From assembly GCA_039519185.1 (NCBI GenBank), contig CM076848.1, forward strand, positions 126,302,371-126,366,370: a DNA stretch of 64,000 nucleotides, written 5' to 3'. Origin of the DNA: Astragalus membranaceus (Eukaryota > Streptophyta > Magnoliopsida > Fabales > Fabaceae). Of this stretch, positions 32,501 through 43,500 are shown piece by piece. Each line of letters starts with the position of its first letter. The stretch's first letter is position 1. The position numbers were made by a program, and so were the translations under genes. The notes under the pieces are model-generated. The model was not told where the DNA came from and did not search any database. It was given only the letters and a program-made list of their open reading frames with translations.

Positions 32501-35074
32501 TCGAGCGATCGCCTTAAAGTTTCACGCTAAGACCGGAACTCCACCTAGGATCGGAACTCCGGATGGTTCCTACTGATCCGAGGGTTCCCCTCGGCCCGAC
32601 TCATCTCTGGCTTCCTCTTCCTCGAAAGCGACGTTCCAGAAGCCGGGAAAAATTCCCGAGGCAGGAACGTCGGCGCTCTTGCCCACAGAGATCCTCCGAC
32701 TTTAAATTGACACCTCGAGTCCCTCAGGTGGTCACGTTTTAAATGGCCGAGTTTGCCATTACCCTGAAGGGCGAGTTCGATCTGGGCCGAGTCCCGGTAA
32801 ACTGCCCTGAAGGCGACTTTAAATTGACACCTCGAGTCCCTCAGGTGGTCACGTTTTAAATGGCCGAGTTTGCCATTACCCTGAAGGGCGAGTTCGATCT
32901 GGGCCGAGTCCCGGTAAACTGCCCTGAAGGCGACTTTAAATTGACACCTCGAGTCCCTCAGGTGGTCACGTTTTAAATGGCCGAGTTTGCCATTACCCTG
33001 AAGGGCGAGTTCGATCTGGGCCGAGTCCCGGTAAACTGTCCTGAAGGCGACTTTAAATTGACACCTCGAGTCCCTCAGGTGGTCACGTTTTAACATTGCC
33101 GAGGCTGGTGGCAGGTATAAGCCCGGCCTCGAAGATTTGTGACAAGACCTGTATCTCGGGCGCTCCGAGGCTGGTGGCAGACACCCTTGCTGGTATAAGC
33201 CCGGCCTCGAAGATCTTTGCCAAGACCCGTATCTCGGGCACTCCGAGGTTGGGGGCAGCCCTATTTGTAATTATAAGCCCGGCCTTGGAGAAGGTCGCCA
33301 CGAAGGTCCGACCTCAATTTCAAAAACTCTCACAAAGTCCATATAAGGCATCAAGTCTAGCTCGCCCCAAGACGACCCGACTTGGGGGGCAACTGTTATG
33401 GATTGGCCCAATCCACAATAATGAGGCCCAACACTAAATTGATCCATCAACCGATGGTTGAGATCGCAACGCAAGATCGGACGGTCCTGATTCATCAGGT
33501 CTAACACCACCAAACTCTATAAATAAGCATTGAATGCTTCATTAAAGGTACACACTCTTTCCTACTCTTCACCTCTAATTAGCTCTCTGGCTGACTTGAG
33601 CGTCGGAGTGTCCCCGCAGGTACCACCTGCCCCGGATCGGAAGCGGAGCTCGGTTGATCAAGACCAACCCCTACCAACTATCTCGGATCGGACCTTGTGT
33701 CTAAGATCGGGTACAAGTCCAGAGATACGGTACAGAACACCAACTAACCTTTAGCCATCTATATTGGTCTGAGTACTCATCATAATCTGTGTAGGAGCCA
33801 AGCATAACAATATGAACACCAGCAACTTCAAAAGAATAATAGAGATTTGAACTCGACTCGCTTTCCACAAAAGGCATTTTCCATCTTGAATTATAAGACA
33901 CAAACCCATCCTTCAACAAAGGTATATGCTCCACTTCATGATTCCCTTGTGTTACCATCCAAGGTCTCCCACTAGCAAGTGGCTGCACAAGCCTACCAAA
34001 TGAGTCCCACCGATGCTGAATATAATCAGCATATGCAAGGTCTCCAGGAAGCAAATGAACATCATATTTACATTGGTCAATGTGATTCAATGTTGATTTA
34101 GTCCAACCAGTTTGTCCTAGATCTCCAGCCACAGCAAAAGTAACTGGAAATTGAGCTGGAGGAGTTTTGAGCTGGAACTCGAGACCTTGTCCGCCGCATC
34201 GGTAAAAGTACACAGTATTAGGCTCTAAAGGTCCTATTACAGTATGGTGTATCTTTCCTGAGCTATATAATATATAACTGTAAGAGGTAGTCTCTCCTTC
34301 AGCTACAGAGTCATATTTCCCTGGCAGTGTTCCATATTCTACAATTGAAGGTGCAGACTTGTCATCAGTAATCCATGTAACTCTCATGTGATTGTCTCCT
34401 GACAAAGAAATGTGCACCTGGAATGGAATATATAATTTTCGTTCAGAATCTGAAACTAAATGAGCATCATAAAGTAACATGCTTAAAAAGGTTGATAGGA
34501 TTGGTTAAGAAAAGACTCAGAAATCACAATCCATACACTAATTTTCCTAAAAAAACAGGCAAATGGGAATTTCACAGATCAACCTGGCGGCTTCATTGAA
34601 TTTCACACCTCACTCCCCATAAATCACGATTACTACCAACCAACCAAAATCCATCCATCCATCATGGGAAATGGAAATAAGAAGATCAGAGAAAGCACTA
34701 CTGTAGCAGGAGGGATCCAGAAACCAAAGAGAATTGCACTAAATGAGGACAAAGTTAAGAAATACTAACTACTACAACATTAATTAATTCTTCACATGTG
34801 CAATATGTAAAGTAAAGAGAATTTTCTAAATAAAGAAATAAAAATGCTAGTAAAAAAAAGTAACACTGATCAACTAACTGGTAAAACAAAAAAGGTATAG
34901 AAAAGTAGTGATTTTGAAGGAAAATGTGAAATGAACCTGCTGAGGGTAAGAAGAGGATTTAGAATCCCATGGAAGATGTAAGGTTTTTCGAGGCTGAGGT
35001 CGAACATATTCAGCGGTCACGGTGACAGTAACTAACACGAGCAATAAAACCGTTAGAATTAGTTTGAGTTCCAT
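29592..35074 (-). CDS. Purple acid phosphatase, five coding exons, retroelement in intron 2
   Basis: Coding exons (minus): 35074-34937, 34417-33749, 30282-30094, 30004-29916, 29811-29592, total 434 codons plus stop, all with GT-AG borders and consistent phases. An upstream TTG at 35086 is in frame, but the first ATG is at 35074. The N-terminus [20 protein letters not shown] is a signal peptide, so the enzyme is secretory. A fibronectin-like N-domain precedes the metallophosphatase domain. The expected metal ligands are present: Asp145 (GDLGQ), Asp172 and Tyr175 (GDLAYADY), Asn205 (GNHE), His288 (LFHVPWY), His325 and His327 (GHVHAYE). The length and the tail ([19 protein letters not shown]) fit the small PAP18/PAP22-type plant subfamily, which hydrolyses phosphate monoesters. 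Intron 2 contains a 3-kb LTR element inserted about 9 bases after the donor. No coding damage was seen. Confidence 0.9.
30726..31071 (+). repeat. 5' LTR of element E
   Basis: 346 bp with CTCTATAAATAAG as TATA box near 30847. The following segment contains several CGGATCGG-type motifs. Confidence 0.92.
31126..32355 (+). CDS. Gag polyprotein of element E, 409 residues
   Basis: The N-terminal half is low-complexity, with an Arg/Ser-rich segment ([20 protein letters not shown] near residues 185-205). From about residue 225 a retrotransposon gag domain begins: [80 protein letters not shown]. There is no zinc knuckle, protease or reverse transcriptase after it; the ORF ends at TAG 32353-32355. The domain is of the Tat/Retand type seen in other plant gag-only elements. 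The ATG at 31126 overlaps a second in-frame start two codons later. Confidence 0.85.
   Translation: MTMAPTLRHRTVLNVGEGPVLQQVTSEEVAVILPLSPVHARSSATAMVHGSPSRNRLPPPPPTVQVPVDAVQQLILFLNRRAEVDQQERQRYTQLEAQVAETRARNIPDRSSSLRNSSSGTTHGRGRRRSPAWGRYHHRTPPCYRGARGSEIPPSRTPDDSYGPEGSPRPSSFLFSSSPRRRSRSRKRSPRQERRRPSSRGSPGKYGYRRSPPLERSAKRKGPFTTKIDYFPVPKHLEKPPEGLKMHDGTGDPDRHLDYFDTVMQYRNVPEEIKCRTFPLTLEKAALDWFRALKPNTISSWDQLAKLFSAHFAHSKMKPKSRKVLQAIRQGENESLRDYIERFNREAAQVRNLDDSFRLFFMEAGLREGSLFQIDVGVNQVESLAEFLQRSQKYIDHEEGINAGRPRFS
32698..33094. repeat. 117-bp tandem repeat, about 3.4 units, in element E
   Basis: Units starting CTTTAAATTGACACCTCGAG recur near 32699, 32816, 32933 and 33050 with almost no divergence. Because 117 is a multiple of three, an artefactual 183-residue frame with a 39-residue period is open on the minus strand. 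Confidence 0.92.
33098..33290. repeat. Degenerate repeat of about 70-80 bp, three units, in element E
   Basis: GCCGAGGCTGGTGGCAG...TATAAGCCCGGCCTCGAAGAT recurs three times just upstream of the polypurine tract. Confidence 0.8.
33394..33739 (+). repeat. 3' LTR of element E
   Basis: 346 bp, matching the 5' LTR essentially base for base by eye. Confidence 0.92.
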
Positions 35075-35341
35075 AATACTCTGCAAATCAAATGCTGGAA
35101 GAGCACGACAAGAATGTACTTCTGGGTTCAGGTATCTCTATCTTTGCGTGTCATTATTGAGGTTGGTTGGTGGATGTTGTTCACTACTTTTTTGCTTTTC
35201 GTCACTGTCCGAGTGTCACTTTTGCTTTATCGTTTCACTCAACATAATTTTTCTTCTCTACACAATCGCTTGTCTACTGTAGTCTAGACAATTTCCCTTT
35301 TCGAAGGAACTATTCTCGCGCTCGCATCTATTTTTTGTTAG
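35075..35341 (-). promoter_or_regulatory. Upstream region of the PAP gene
   Basis: 267 bases between the PAP start codon and the MITE. It has pyrimidine-rich leader sequence and no unmistakable TATA box. The MITE is close enough to lie in the promoter. Confidence 0.4.
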
Positions 35342-35533
35342 TAATGATATTTGGACAAATATTTTTGACAAAAAATAGGTAAAAACCATTTTACAATACC
35401 AATTGAACAAATATTTTAGGTCATTAATTAAAAATTTGGTTAATTAGTTAATGATATAAAAAATTTGGTTAATTGGTGTTGTAAAGTGGTTTTTAGCTAT
35501 TTTTGACTAGAAATCTTTGTCCAAATATCATTA
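35342..35533. mobile_element. Foldback MITE upstream of PAP
   Basis: The 192-bp AT-rich element has ends that are inverted copies of TAATGATATTTGGACAAA and continue as an extended hairpin (AAAAACCATTTTACAA... against ...TTGTAAAGTGGTTTTT). The superfamily is uncertain, and a short TA or TAA duplication is possible. Confidence 0.8.
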
Positions 35534-35931
35534 ATTTTTTCTATATTGGTAGTTAATATTTAGAGGATAAGAAAGATTTTAATTTTCAGTATTTAATTTT
35601 AAACACCGAACCTCCTTTTGAACCTCCTTCTTCAAACTCTTTCATGTCTCTTAGTTCGCCAATTGAGTTATCTTTTTAGGATGGTAGGATAGTTTTCTTT
35701 TTGGTGGGAACATAAATAGTTTAATTGGTTTCACACAAAACAAGAATAATCGTGAAGATATATATTCCCTTCATCCCAAAATATATACACCAAAAGTATA
35801 TCTGAAAAAAGTATATCCAAAGAATATTTGTGTATGGTTACACTCACTAATCTTATTATATAGACAAATAAGATGGACACGGGCCTAGTACAAGGACTAT
35901 TAATAATTACAAAAAACTACTATTTACAACA
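35534..35931 (-). repeat. Probable 3' LTR of the Copia element, outer edge undefined
   Basis: On the minus strand TGTTGTAAATAGTAG at 35931 follows the classic Copia polypurine sequence CTTGAGGGGGAGTG. The LTR should extend towards lower coordinates for a few hundred bases. I could not fix its other end, because the partner LTR is missing. Confidence 0.5.
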
Positions 35932-38120
35932 CTCCCCCTCAAGCTGGTGAATGTATATCTATCATTCCCAACTTGCAAGTAAGTTGGTTAAGACATTCTG
36001 TTGTCAAGTCTTTTGTTAACACATCAGCTAGTTGGTGCCCAAAAGGAAAGTATTCTGTCATTATCAATCCATTATCCAATTTCTCCTTAATAAAGTGTCA
36101 GTCTATCTCAATATGTTTTGTCCTGTCGTGTTGAACAGGAATATGAGCAATACTGATAGCCGATTTACTGTCACAAAGTAACTTCATAGGGGCTTCATAC
36201 TTAATCTTTAAGTCAACTAGCACAATTTTCATCCATAATAATTCACATATCCCTTGTGCCATAGCTCTAAACTCTGCCTCAGCACTTGATCTAGCTACTA
36301 CATTTTGCTTCTTACTTCTCCATGAGGTAAGGTTCCCATATAAAAATGTGCAATAGCCTGAGGTGGATCTTCTATCACTCACTAAACCTGCATAATCAGT
36401 ATAAACCTCTATAGTCAAGTTTCCACCTCTCTTGAAAAGGAGTCATCATGCATGACTAGACTTACAACGCTAACTGCATTTGCCAAGTCCAGTCTAGTGT
36501 GGGGTAAGTAGATCAACTTCCCCACTAGTCTTTGATATTTTATTTTGTCAACCTTAACACTTTCCTATTTAGTGCTCAGTCTCTGATTTTGCTCAAGCGG
36601 GACACTTGCAGGTTTACATCCAAGCTTTCTTGTTTCTTATAGGAGGTCAAGAATATATTTCTTTGAAAAATAAAAATGCCTTCAATGGAGTAGGCAACCT
36701 CAATCCCTAGGAAATACTTACGTTTCCCAAGGTCCTTCATTTCAAATTCTGTAGCTAATCTTTCCTTAAGCAGTTGCCTTTCATTCAAATCATCCCCTGT
36801 AACAATAATATCATCGACATAAACAAGAAGTATTGTTAGTTTACCACCTTGTGAATGTTTGAAGAAAAGCGTATGATCTCCTTGACTTTGCTTATAGCCA
36901 GGGTGCAACATTGCCTTTAAAAACCTCCCAAACCAGGCCCGGGGAGACTGTTTTAGCCCATATAAATCTTTTCTCAATTTGCACACCACATTCGTTCCAT
37001 TAGTGGGACCAAATCCTAGTGGAATCTCCATGTACACCTCCTCTTCCAAATTGCCATGCAAGAAAGCATTCTTAACATCAAACGGTTGTAGATCCCCCCC
37101 CCCCCCCCAAGTGCACAGCAAGAGAGAGTAGAATATGAACAGTGTTCATTTTAGCCACAGGAGCAAATGTCTCCTCATAATCAATTCCATAAGTTTCAGT
37201 GTATCTCTTTGCCACCAGTCTTTTCTTGTACCGATCAAGAGTACCATCTGATTTGTGCTTGACTGTGTAGATCCATCTACAACCAACAGGCCTCTTGTCC
37301 CTTGGTCTCTCAACAATCTCCCAAGTTTCATTTTTCTCAAGTGCTTTCATCTCTTCGTTCATAGCTTGGACCCAATTGTTATCTTTTAGTGCCTCTTGTA
37401 CTGATGTTGGGATTTTTACAAAGTCAACAGCTGCAATAAAACTTTGATGCTGCAAGGAAATATGCTTAGAAGAAAAAATTGAGAAATAGGGTACTTAGCA
37501 CAAGACCTTTTCCCTTTTCTTTAAGCAATAGGTAAGTCATCTACATCAGTCAGTATCTGTATCGGGGTCATTGGTATCAAAAATATGAGAATCTGAAGTT
37601 GAGGAGTCACTTTCAGTACTTACCTCTGGTTCAGGCGGTTGAAGTTGTTGTTGGACCAGATCGGGTTTTCCTCTCCTCTGATAAGTCAGTGTAGGCTCAC
37701 TAGCCTTACTCTTCACTGGTGCCAAAGGTATTGTTTCCTGCAAAACAGAAGACGCGGGAGATACTGGAGGAACATGAGGACTGGAACTAGAAGGAGCAGG
37801 AGACAAAGAGTTTGTAACTGGTGACTCATGTTGCCATGGACCAAGGAAGAGAAACTCGAGTTCGGAGTCAGATTCCAAATTGGAATTAGAATCACCAATC
37901 TCCCCCTGAAGCTGTGGACGAGTGAAAAAGGAGACATGTTCATGAAATGCGACATCCATTGAAACAAAGAACTCACGACTTGGTGGATGATAACACTTGT
38001 AACCCTTCTTGTTAGGAGGATAACCTAGAAAGACACAATGGACTGCACGAGAAGCTAACTTACTTCGGTGTTGTGGGTGAACATGGACAAAAGCCACACA
38101 ACCAAATACCCGAGACTCAA

Positions 38121-40543
38121 TGTAACACCCCGATGAATTATAACATATAGAATCACCGAAATGCACTAAATGGCATACATCAGAGTAACTTCCTGTTATT
38201 GAAATATTGAACACATCTAAAACTTTTGATAATACATATCAAAAGGTTCTCTGAACCTCATAAACTTCCTGAAAATGCTTAAGTTTCAAAACTCAAGACT
38301 TGTACATGATCCTGGTGTTCAACACTCAAAACATAAAGTAGCGGAAACGATTTATAACTTATACATGATAGTTATACAACCGATAACAAAAGTACTACAG
38401 AAGGGCAAGGGCCTAAAATAAGAATCATAATCTTCCGGAATCCTCGAGTCACACCAACTATCCGTGCTTTGTTGTCTTTGCCTTCCCCTGTTTCTCTGTA
38501 AAAACCACAAATATGAAGGGTGAGATAAACATTATCTCAGTGAGTCCTATCGAGACCCCTGACCAACTCTAACGGTTTGTTATACTTGAATCTGAACTCG
38601 TGGCCCGAATAAGCGACCACGTGAATACATGATGTTTACTCGTAACTTGTAGCCCTAATAAGCGACTACTTGTTACATTTCTGATTTTTCCAGATGTAGC
38701 CCTAATAAGCGACTACGGATCATAATTTAACATGAACTTAGCACAACCCGAGATATAATGCTAGACAATCTTGATTGCCCAATATCTACGGAAACCCCAA
38801 TCCGAAATTCTATCCGAATAATGCTAGGGTCCTAGCTTTGGACTCATGACTCCCCTCCACTAGGTATGCTAATAACTGGAGGATCGTCATCCTCGATATA
38901 CACAAGGTATACCATCTACCTTTCCCCGAGGGAAAGTAACTTGATTTGTGTTTACATGAATTGAGAGTTTTTATGTCTTTATAGACTTACAATCAATTAG
39001 CTTTCATGACATGATGAACTTGAAGTTCGTTATCTTAACATGATTGGACTCAAGGTCCGTTAACATTTCTTGACTTGTGTTCTCACGCGTTCTCTAAGTA
39101 CGGTTTTCATCACATTCATAACACACAAGTTCTCTATCAAACATGATTAATTCCATGATATCAATCTTTACATTGTTGGGGAACCATGGGGAATGGATTA
39201 GAAGAGGATTGGAATCCTTTGGAATGGATAAAAAGGTACTTTGAATTTGAAGGTCAGAAAGTTTCACACGACCCGTGCGTGTAGGCGCACGACCCGTGCG
39301 ACTTGAACAATTTGTAGAAGATTTCCAGAAAGATACGCACGACCCGTGCGACTAATCGCACGATCCGGGAGTTATCCCATGAAATTGTAGAAGTTCCAGA
39401 AACATACGCACGACCCGTGCGACTAGGCGCACGATCCGTGCATGTTTAAAAATCCAGTTCTTGTCGTATCAGATGGAGGCGCACGACCCGTGCTCAGAGG
39501 CACACGATCCGTGCGTCTCTATCAGTTTTCCAGAAAACAGACTTTTCATGAGTTGTTCCCATTCCGCTTCGATTCCAAAATCTCTTCCGATCGAAACCCA
39601 AACTCAAACACGCATTGAAACAATATATTATAGCAATCCCAATCAATCCAACAATCAATCAAACAATTTATGATTTAAGTCACAACCCTTTTTGAGAAAA
39701 CGGTTTTCGAATAGTTTCCTTTCGTTACCAGAAACGCGTGACAAGAGTTTTCGAAAAATAAAGACTCAGAAACACAAACACATCCCTAAGCGAGTTATAG
39801 AACTCACCCGAAGTGATGAAAATCACTCAACGACGAATCTCACAGCTGACACGTTCGAATAGCCTCACGAACCGTCTCCGAACTCGCTCCAAAACTGAAC
39901 CCGAACTTCCCAAGGATCTAAGACTCGAACTCAGTAACTCAATCCTTCTCTTAGCTGTTCTATTTCGTGGTACAGGTACTGAATATGGTTTCACAGTTGT
40001 TCAAGCCAGCATGCATGACTGAAACCTTTACTTCTACAAAGATGGAGCTCTAGCACTTGGAAATGGTGAAAAGGGATTGGGAGCTGTGATGGTGATGGTG
40101 TTTATATCAGGAGATAGAGGAGGAAAATCTGATTTGGATGATGGAATTATGTGGGACATGCACTCAGAAAATCTGGTTCTCCTCTCCTCTCCCTCTCTTC
40201 TTCCTCGCGCCCTTCTCCTTCTCTCCCTCTCTTGTTTCAGGTTTTTCTTTTCAGCTGAAACTAAAATGGGGTCTTATATGTTGTGTTTTTGTTTTGCCTT
40301 TGGTCAGCTAGGTTCATTTAACATGGGTAATGACCAAAATGCCCTTCCTCTCTAAAATCATTCCTTAATTACCCTTATCATCATAATACCCTAACTTACT
40401 AACTTTAATATAATATTCTAATTATGCAAGACTATATCTTGATTAATTTCCAACATCACATGATTAAATAATTTATGCTAATTAATCAACTTAACCTTTT
40501 GCTAATTTAATTAAATCTAATTAGCTAATTAGGGGATGTTACA
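38121..40543 (-). repeat. 3' LTR of element C
   Basis: 2,423 bp. It contains CCTAATAAGCGACTAC-type repeats (38600-38720) and a GC-rich palindrome cluster at 39270-39512. Confidence 0.95.
39270..39512. repeat. Cluster of CGCACGACCCGTGCG palindromes in element C LTR
   Basis: About eight copies of a perfect or near-perfect short inverted repeat (CGCACG-ACC-CGTGCG, or CGCACGATCCGTGC) come as spaced pairs separated by AT-rich linkers containing TTCCAGAAA. The cluster repeats in the other LTR at about 47104-47354. The CpG density contrasts strongly with the surrounding LTR. Confidence 0.9.
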
Positions 40544-40592
40544 ATCACCCCAACTTTTTAGAATTTTGTCCTCAAAATTGACAAAACGTACC

Positions 40593-43500
40593 TTACTCGA
40601 ACAAAGAAGGATATTTCACCCGCATGCTCTCCTCTACTTCCCATGTCGCTTCGTCAGGTGACGCACCGTCCCAAAGCACCTTGACAATAGAATTGATCTC
40701 GTTCGGAGCGTTTTCTCGCCACGTTCGATGATCCTGATCACTACAAAAAAATCGCTCATTTGCGACGGCAATTTCCGTCGCAAATGGGCTTTTTTCCGTG
40801 GCAAATTCGCTTTTGCGACGGCATTTGCGACGGACAAAAAGTCGTCGCAAAACAGCTCGTCGCAAGAGAAAGGAAAAGAGAGAGAAGGTGAGATTATACC
40901 TTCGGTGAGTGTTATTCAAAACATCACTTGTCTTTCCTGCAAATATTCAACACAACAAACGTAAAAACCCTAATCTATGAGCCGAAAACAAAAAATCGGT
41001 GAGAAATCAAGAAATTGAACAATTAGGGTTTTCAATTAAAGTATCATTCTATCAAACAATCATCAAAGACGAGAAGAAGAAATCTAACCTGAGAAGAAGA
41101 AGAAGAACTGCACGTTTACTGTTTTCGCGACTGAGAGAGCCAGAGAGGGAAGCTCGCGAGAGAGAGGGAAGCTGATCGAAGCTCGCGACTGAGAGAGGGA
41201 AGCTCGCGGTTGAGAGGGAAGCTCGCAAGAGAGAGAGCACCTGGAGAGAGAGCACCTGGGGAGAGCGCCAGAGAGAGAGAGAGAGAGTGCCTGAGGAAAG
41301 CCAACGAAGGAGAAAACGGGTGACAATAGAAAAGGAGAGAACGAGAGTGGATAGGTTAATGAATTAGGATTGTGAATATGCGACGGGCCAGCGACTAAAT
41401 CTTCGTCGCAAACTAGCGACCAACATCCTCTTCCGTCGCAAATTAGTGACCAACATGTCTTCCCGTCGTAAATTATGAGCGGGATTTTTACCGCCAATGC
41501 ACAATTTCACTTGCCGTCGCAAATCCGTCGCAAATTAGCGACGGATAGTTCTCCGTGGGAAACTTTCGTAGCAATATAGGCTTATTCTTGTAGTGGATTG
41601 GAGTAGGCTGATAAGATAAATCTGGTCTGATGTCAATCGCTTCATAACTTAATGGTTGATTTGGATCATGAATATATTTCCTTAACTGCGATACATGAAA
41701 CACATCATGTAATCTGGACAATTCTGGAGGTAATGCAATGCGATACGCTACCGGCCCAACTCGCTCGATAATTTGGAAGGGTCCGACATACCGAGGACTG
41801 AGCTTCTTTGCTCGCAAAGCGATACCGGTCCCGATGGTTGGAGAAAGTCTCAAAAAGACATGGTCTCCCTCTTCGAATTCTAACGGCCTTCTTCTCTTAT
41901 CCGCATAACTCTTTTGTCGACTCTGCGCGGCTTTCATCCTTTCTCTTATTTGACGGATCTTCTCCGTAGTCTCACGGACCAAATCCGGTCCCAACAATCT
42001 CTGCTCACCTACATCCCACCAACACAATGGTGTTCTGCACTTCCTTCCATACAATGCTTCTTATGGAGCCATCCCAATACTAGAATGGTAACTGTTGTTG
42101 TATGAAAACTCCACCAACGGAAGATGATCCTCCCATCTTCCTCCACTATCGAGTACACAAGCCCTCAACATATCCTCCAATGTCTGGATTGTTCTCTCAG
42201 TCTGCCCGTCTGTGTGTGGATGGTAAGCGGTGCTAACACATACTGTCGTCTCCAACGCCATATTCAATGCTCTCCAAAATCGAGATGTGAACTTGGGATC
42301 TCGATCACAGATGATACTTGTAGGGATTCCATGCAACTTCACAATATTCTTGAGATACTCATCTGCTAACCTAGCAACCTTGTGAGTCGAACGCACTGGA
42401 ATAAAATGAGCGGACTTGGTCAGGCGATCCACCACTACCCAAATAGAATCATTTCCGGCTTGGGACCGTGGCAATCCCATGACAAAATCCATAGATATGC
42501 TTTCCCATTTCCATTCAGGTACATTCAACGGTTGTAACTGGCCACCTGGCTTCTGGTGCTCTATCTTAACCTTTTGACAAGTCAAGCATCGAGACACAAA
42601 CTCTGCAATATCCATTTTCATACCCGGCCACCAGTACAATTGCTTCAAATCTCGATACATCTTGGTAGACCCAGGATGTATTGAGAACTGACTCTTATGA
42701 GCCTCCTCTAAAACTTGCCTCTTCACATCCTCATCATTCGGCACACAGATTCTGCCATCAAAACAAATTACACCATCCCCGTCTTCGGTGTAACTCGGCA
42801 ATCTCTTCTGCACTTGCAGCTCTACATCACCTTCTTGGGCTGAGCGAATTAGATCTCTCAAGGGACTTGAAATCCGAATGTGACTCAACACCAACCTGCT
42901 CCTTCTTGACTTCACTCTCAAATTGAGGTCCCTGAACGATTCCAACAAGGACATCTCGTGCATCATTAACTCTGCAGTATGGATAGACTTTCTACTTAAA
43001 GCATCGGCCATAACATTAGCCTTACCAGGATGGTACTTCAATTCAAAATCGTAATCCTTCAAGAATTCTACCCATCTCCTCTGTCTGTTGTTCAGCTCCT
43101 TTTGGTCAAACAAATACTTAAGACTCTTGTGGTCACTAAAGACTTCGAAACGAGACCCATACAGGTAATGTCTCCAAATCTTTAGGGCAAACACAATCGC
43201 CGCCAACTCTAAATCATGAGTTGGGTAATTCTCTTCATGCGGCTTCAACTGTCTGGAGGCATAAGCAACTACTTGTTGATTCTGCATCAGGACACATCCC
43301 AAACCCTTACCAGAGGCGTCGCAATAGATTTGGAATCCTACGGACGGATCTGGAAAAATCAGGATAGGTGCAGAAGTCAAACGATCCTTTAATTCCGTGA
43401 AACAATTATCACAGTCTGAGTTCCAAACAAACGGCTGACCCTTGCGAGTTAACCGCGTGAGTGGAAGAACCAGCTGGGAAAATCCTTGAATGAATCTTCG

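Larger units (their letters stand above)
30726..33739 (+). mobile_element. Gag-only LTR retrotransposon (TR-GAG-like, element E) in the PAP intron
   Basis: The two LTRs are each 346 bp (30726-31071, 33394-33739), starting TGTTATGGATTGG and ending GGTACAGAACA, with target duplication CCAAC (30721-30725, 33740-33744). After the 5' LTR comes a priming-like TTGGCGACCACAATGGGA, as in Tat-related elements. The 3' LTR is preceded by the polypurine GACTTGGGGGGCAAC. The interior has a gag ORF and a tandem-repeat region but no pol. It is oriented opposite to the PAP gene. Equal LTR lengths and near-identity indicate recent insertion. Confidence 0.93.

Noticed and set aside
32545..33096. 183-residue frame with a 39-residue repeat on the minus strand
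   Set aside because: It is produced by the 117-bp tandem repeat in element E, runs antisense to the gag ORF and has no support as a gene.
34874..35086. Start of the phosphatase at the upstream codon at 35086
   Set aside because: That codon is TTG; the first ATG, at 35074, directly gives a normal signal peptide.
39461..40355. Several short plus-strand frames in element C LTR, repeated at 47299-48193
   Set aside because: They are antisense to the element, lie within LTRs and are duplicated with them; no domain was seen.
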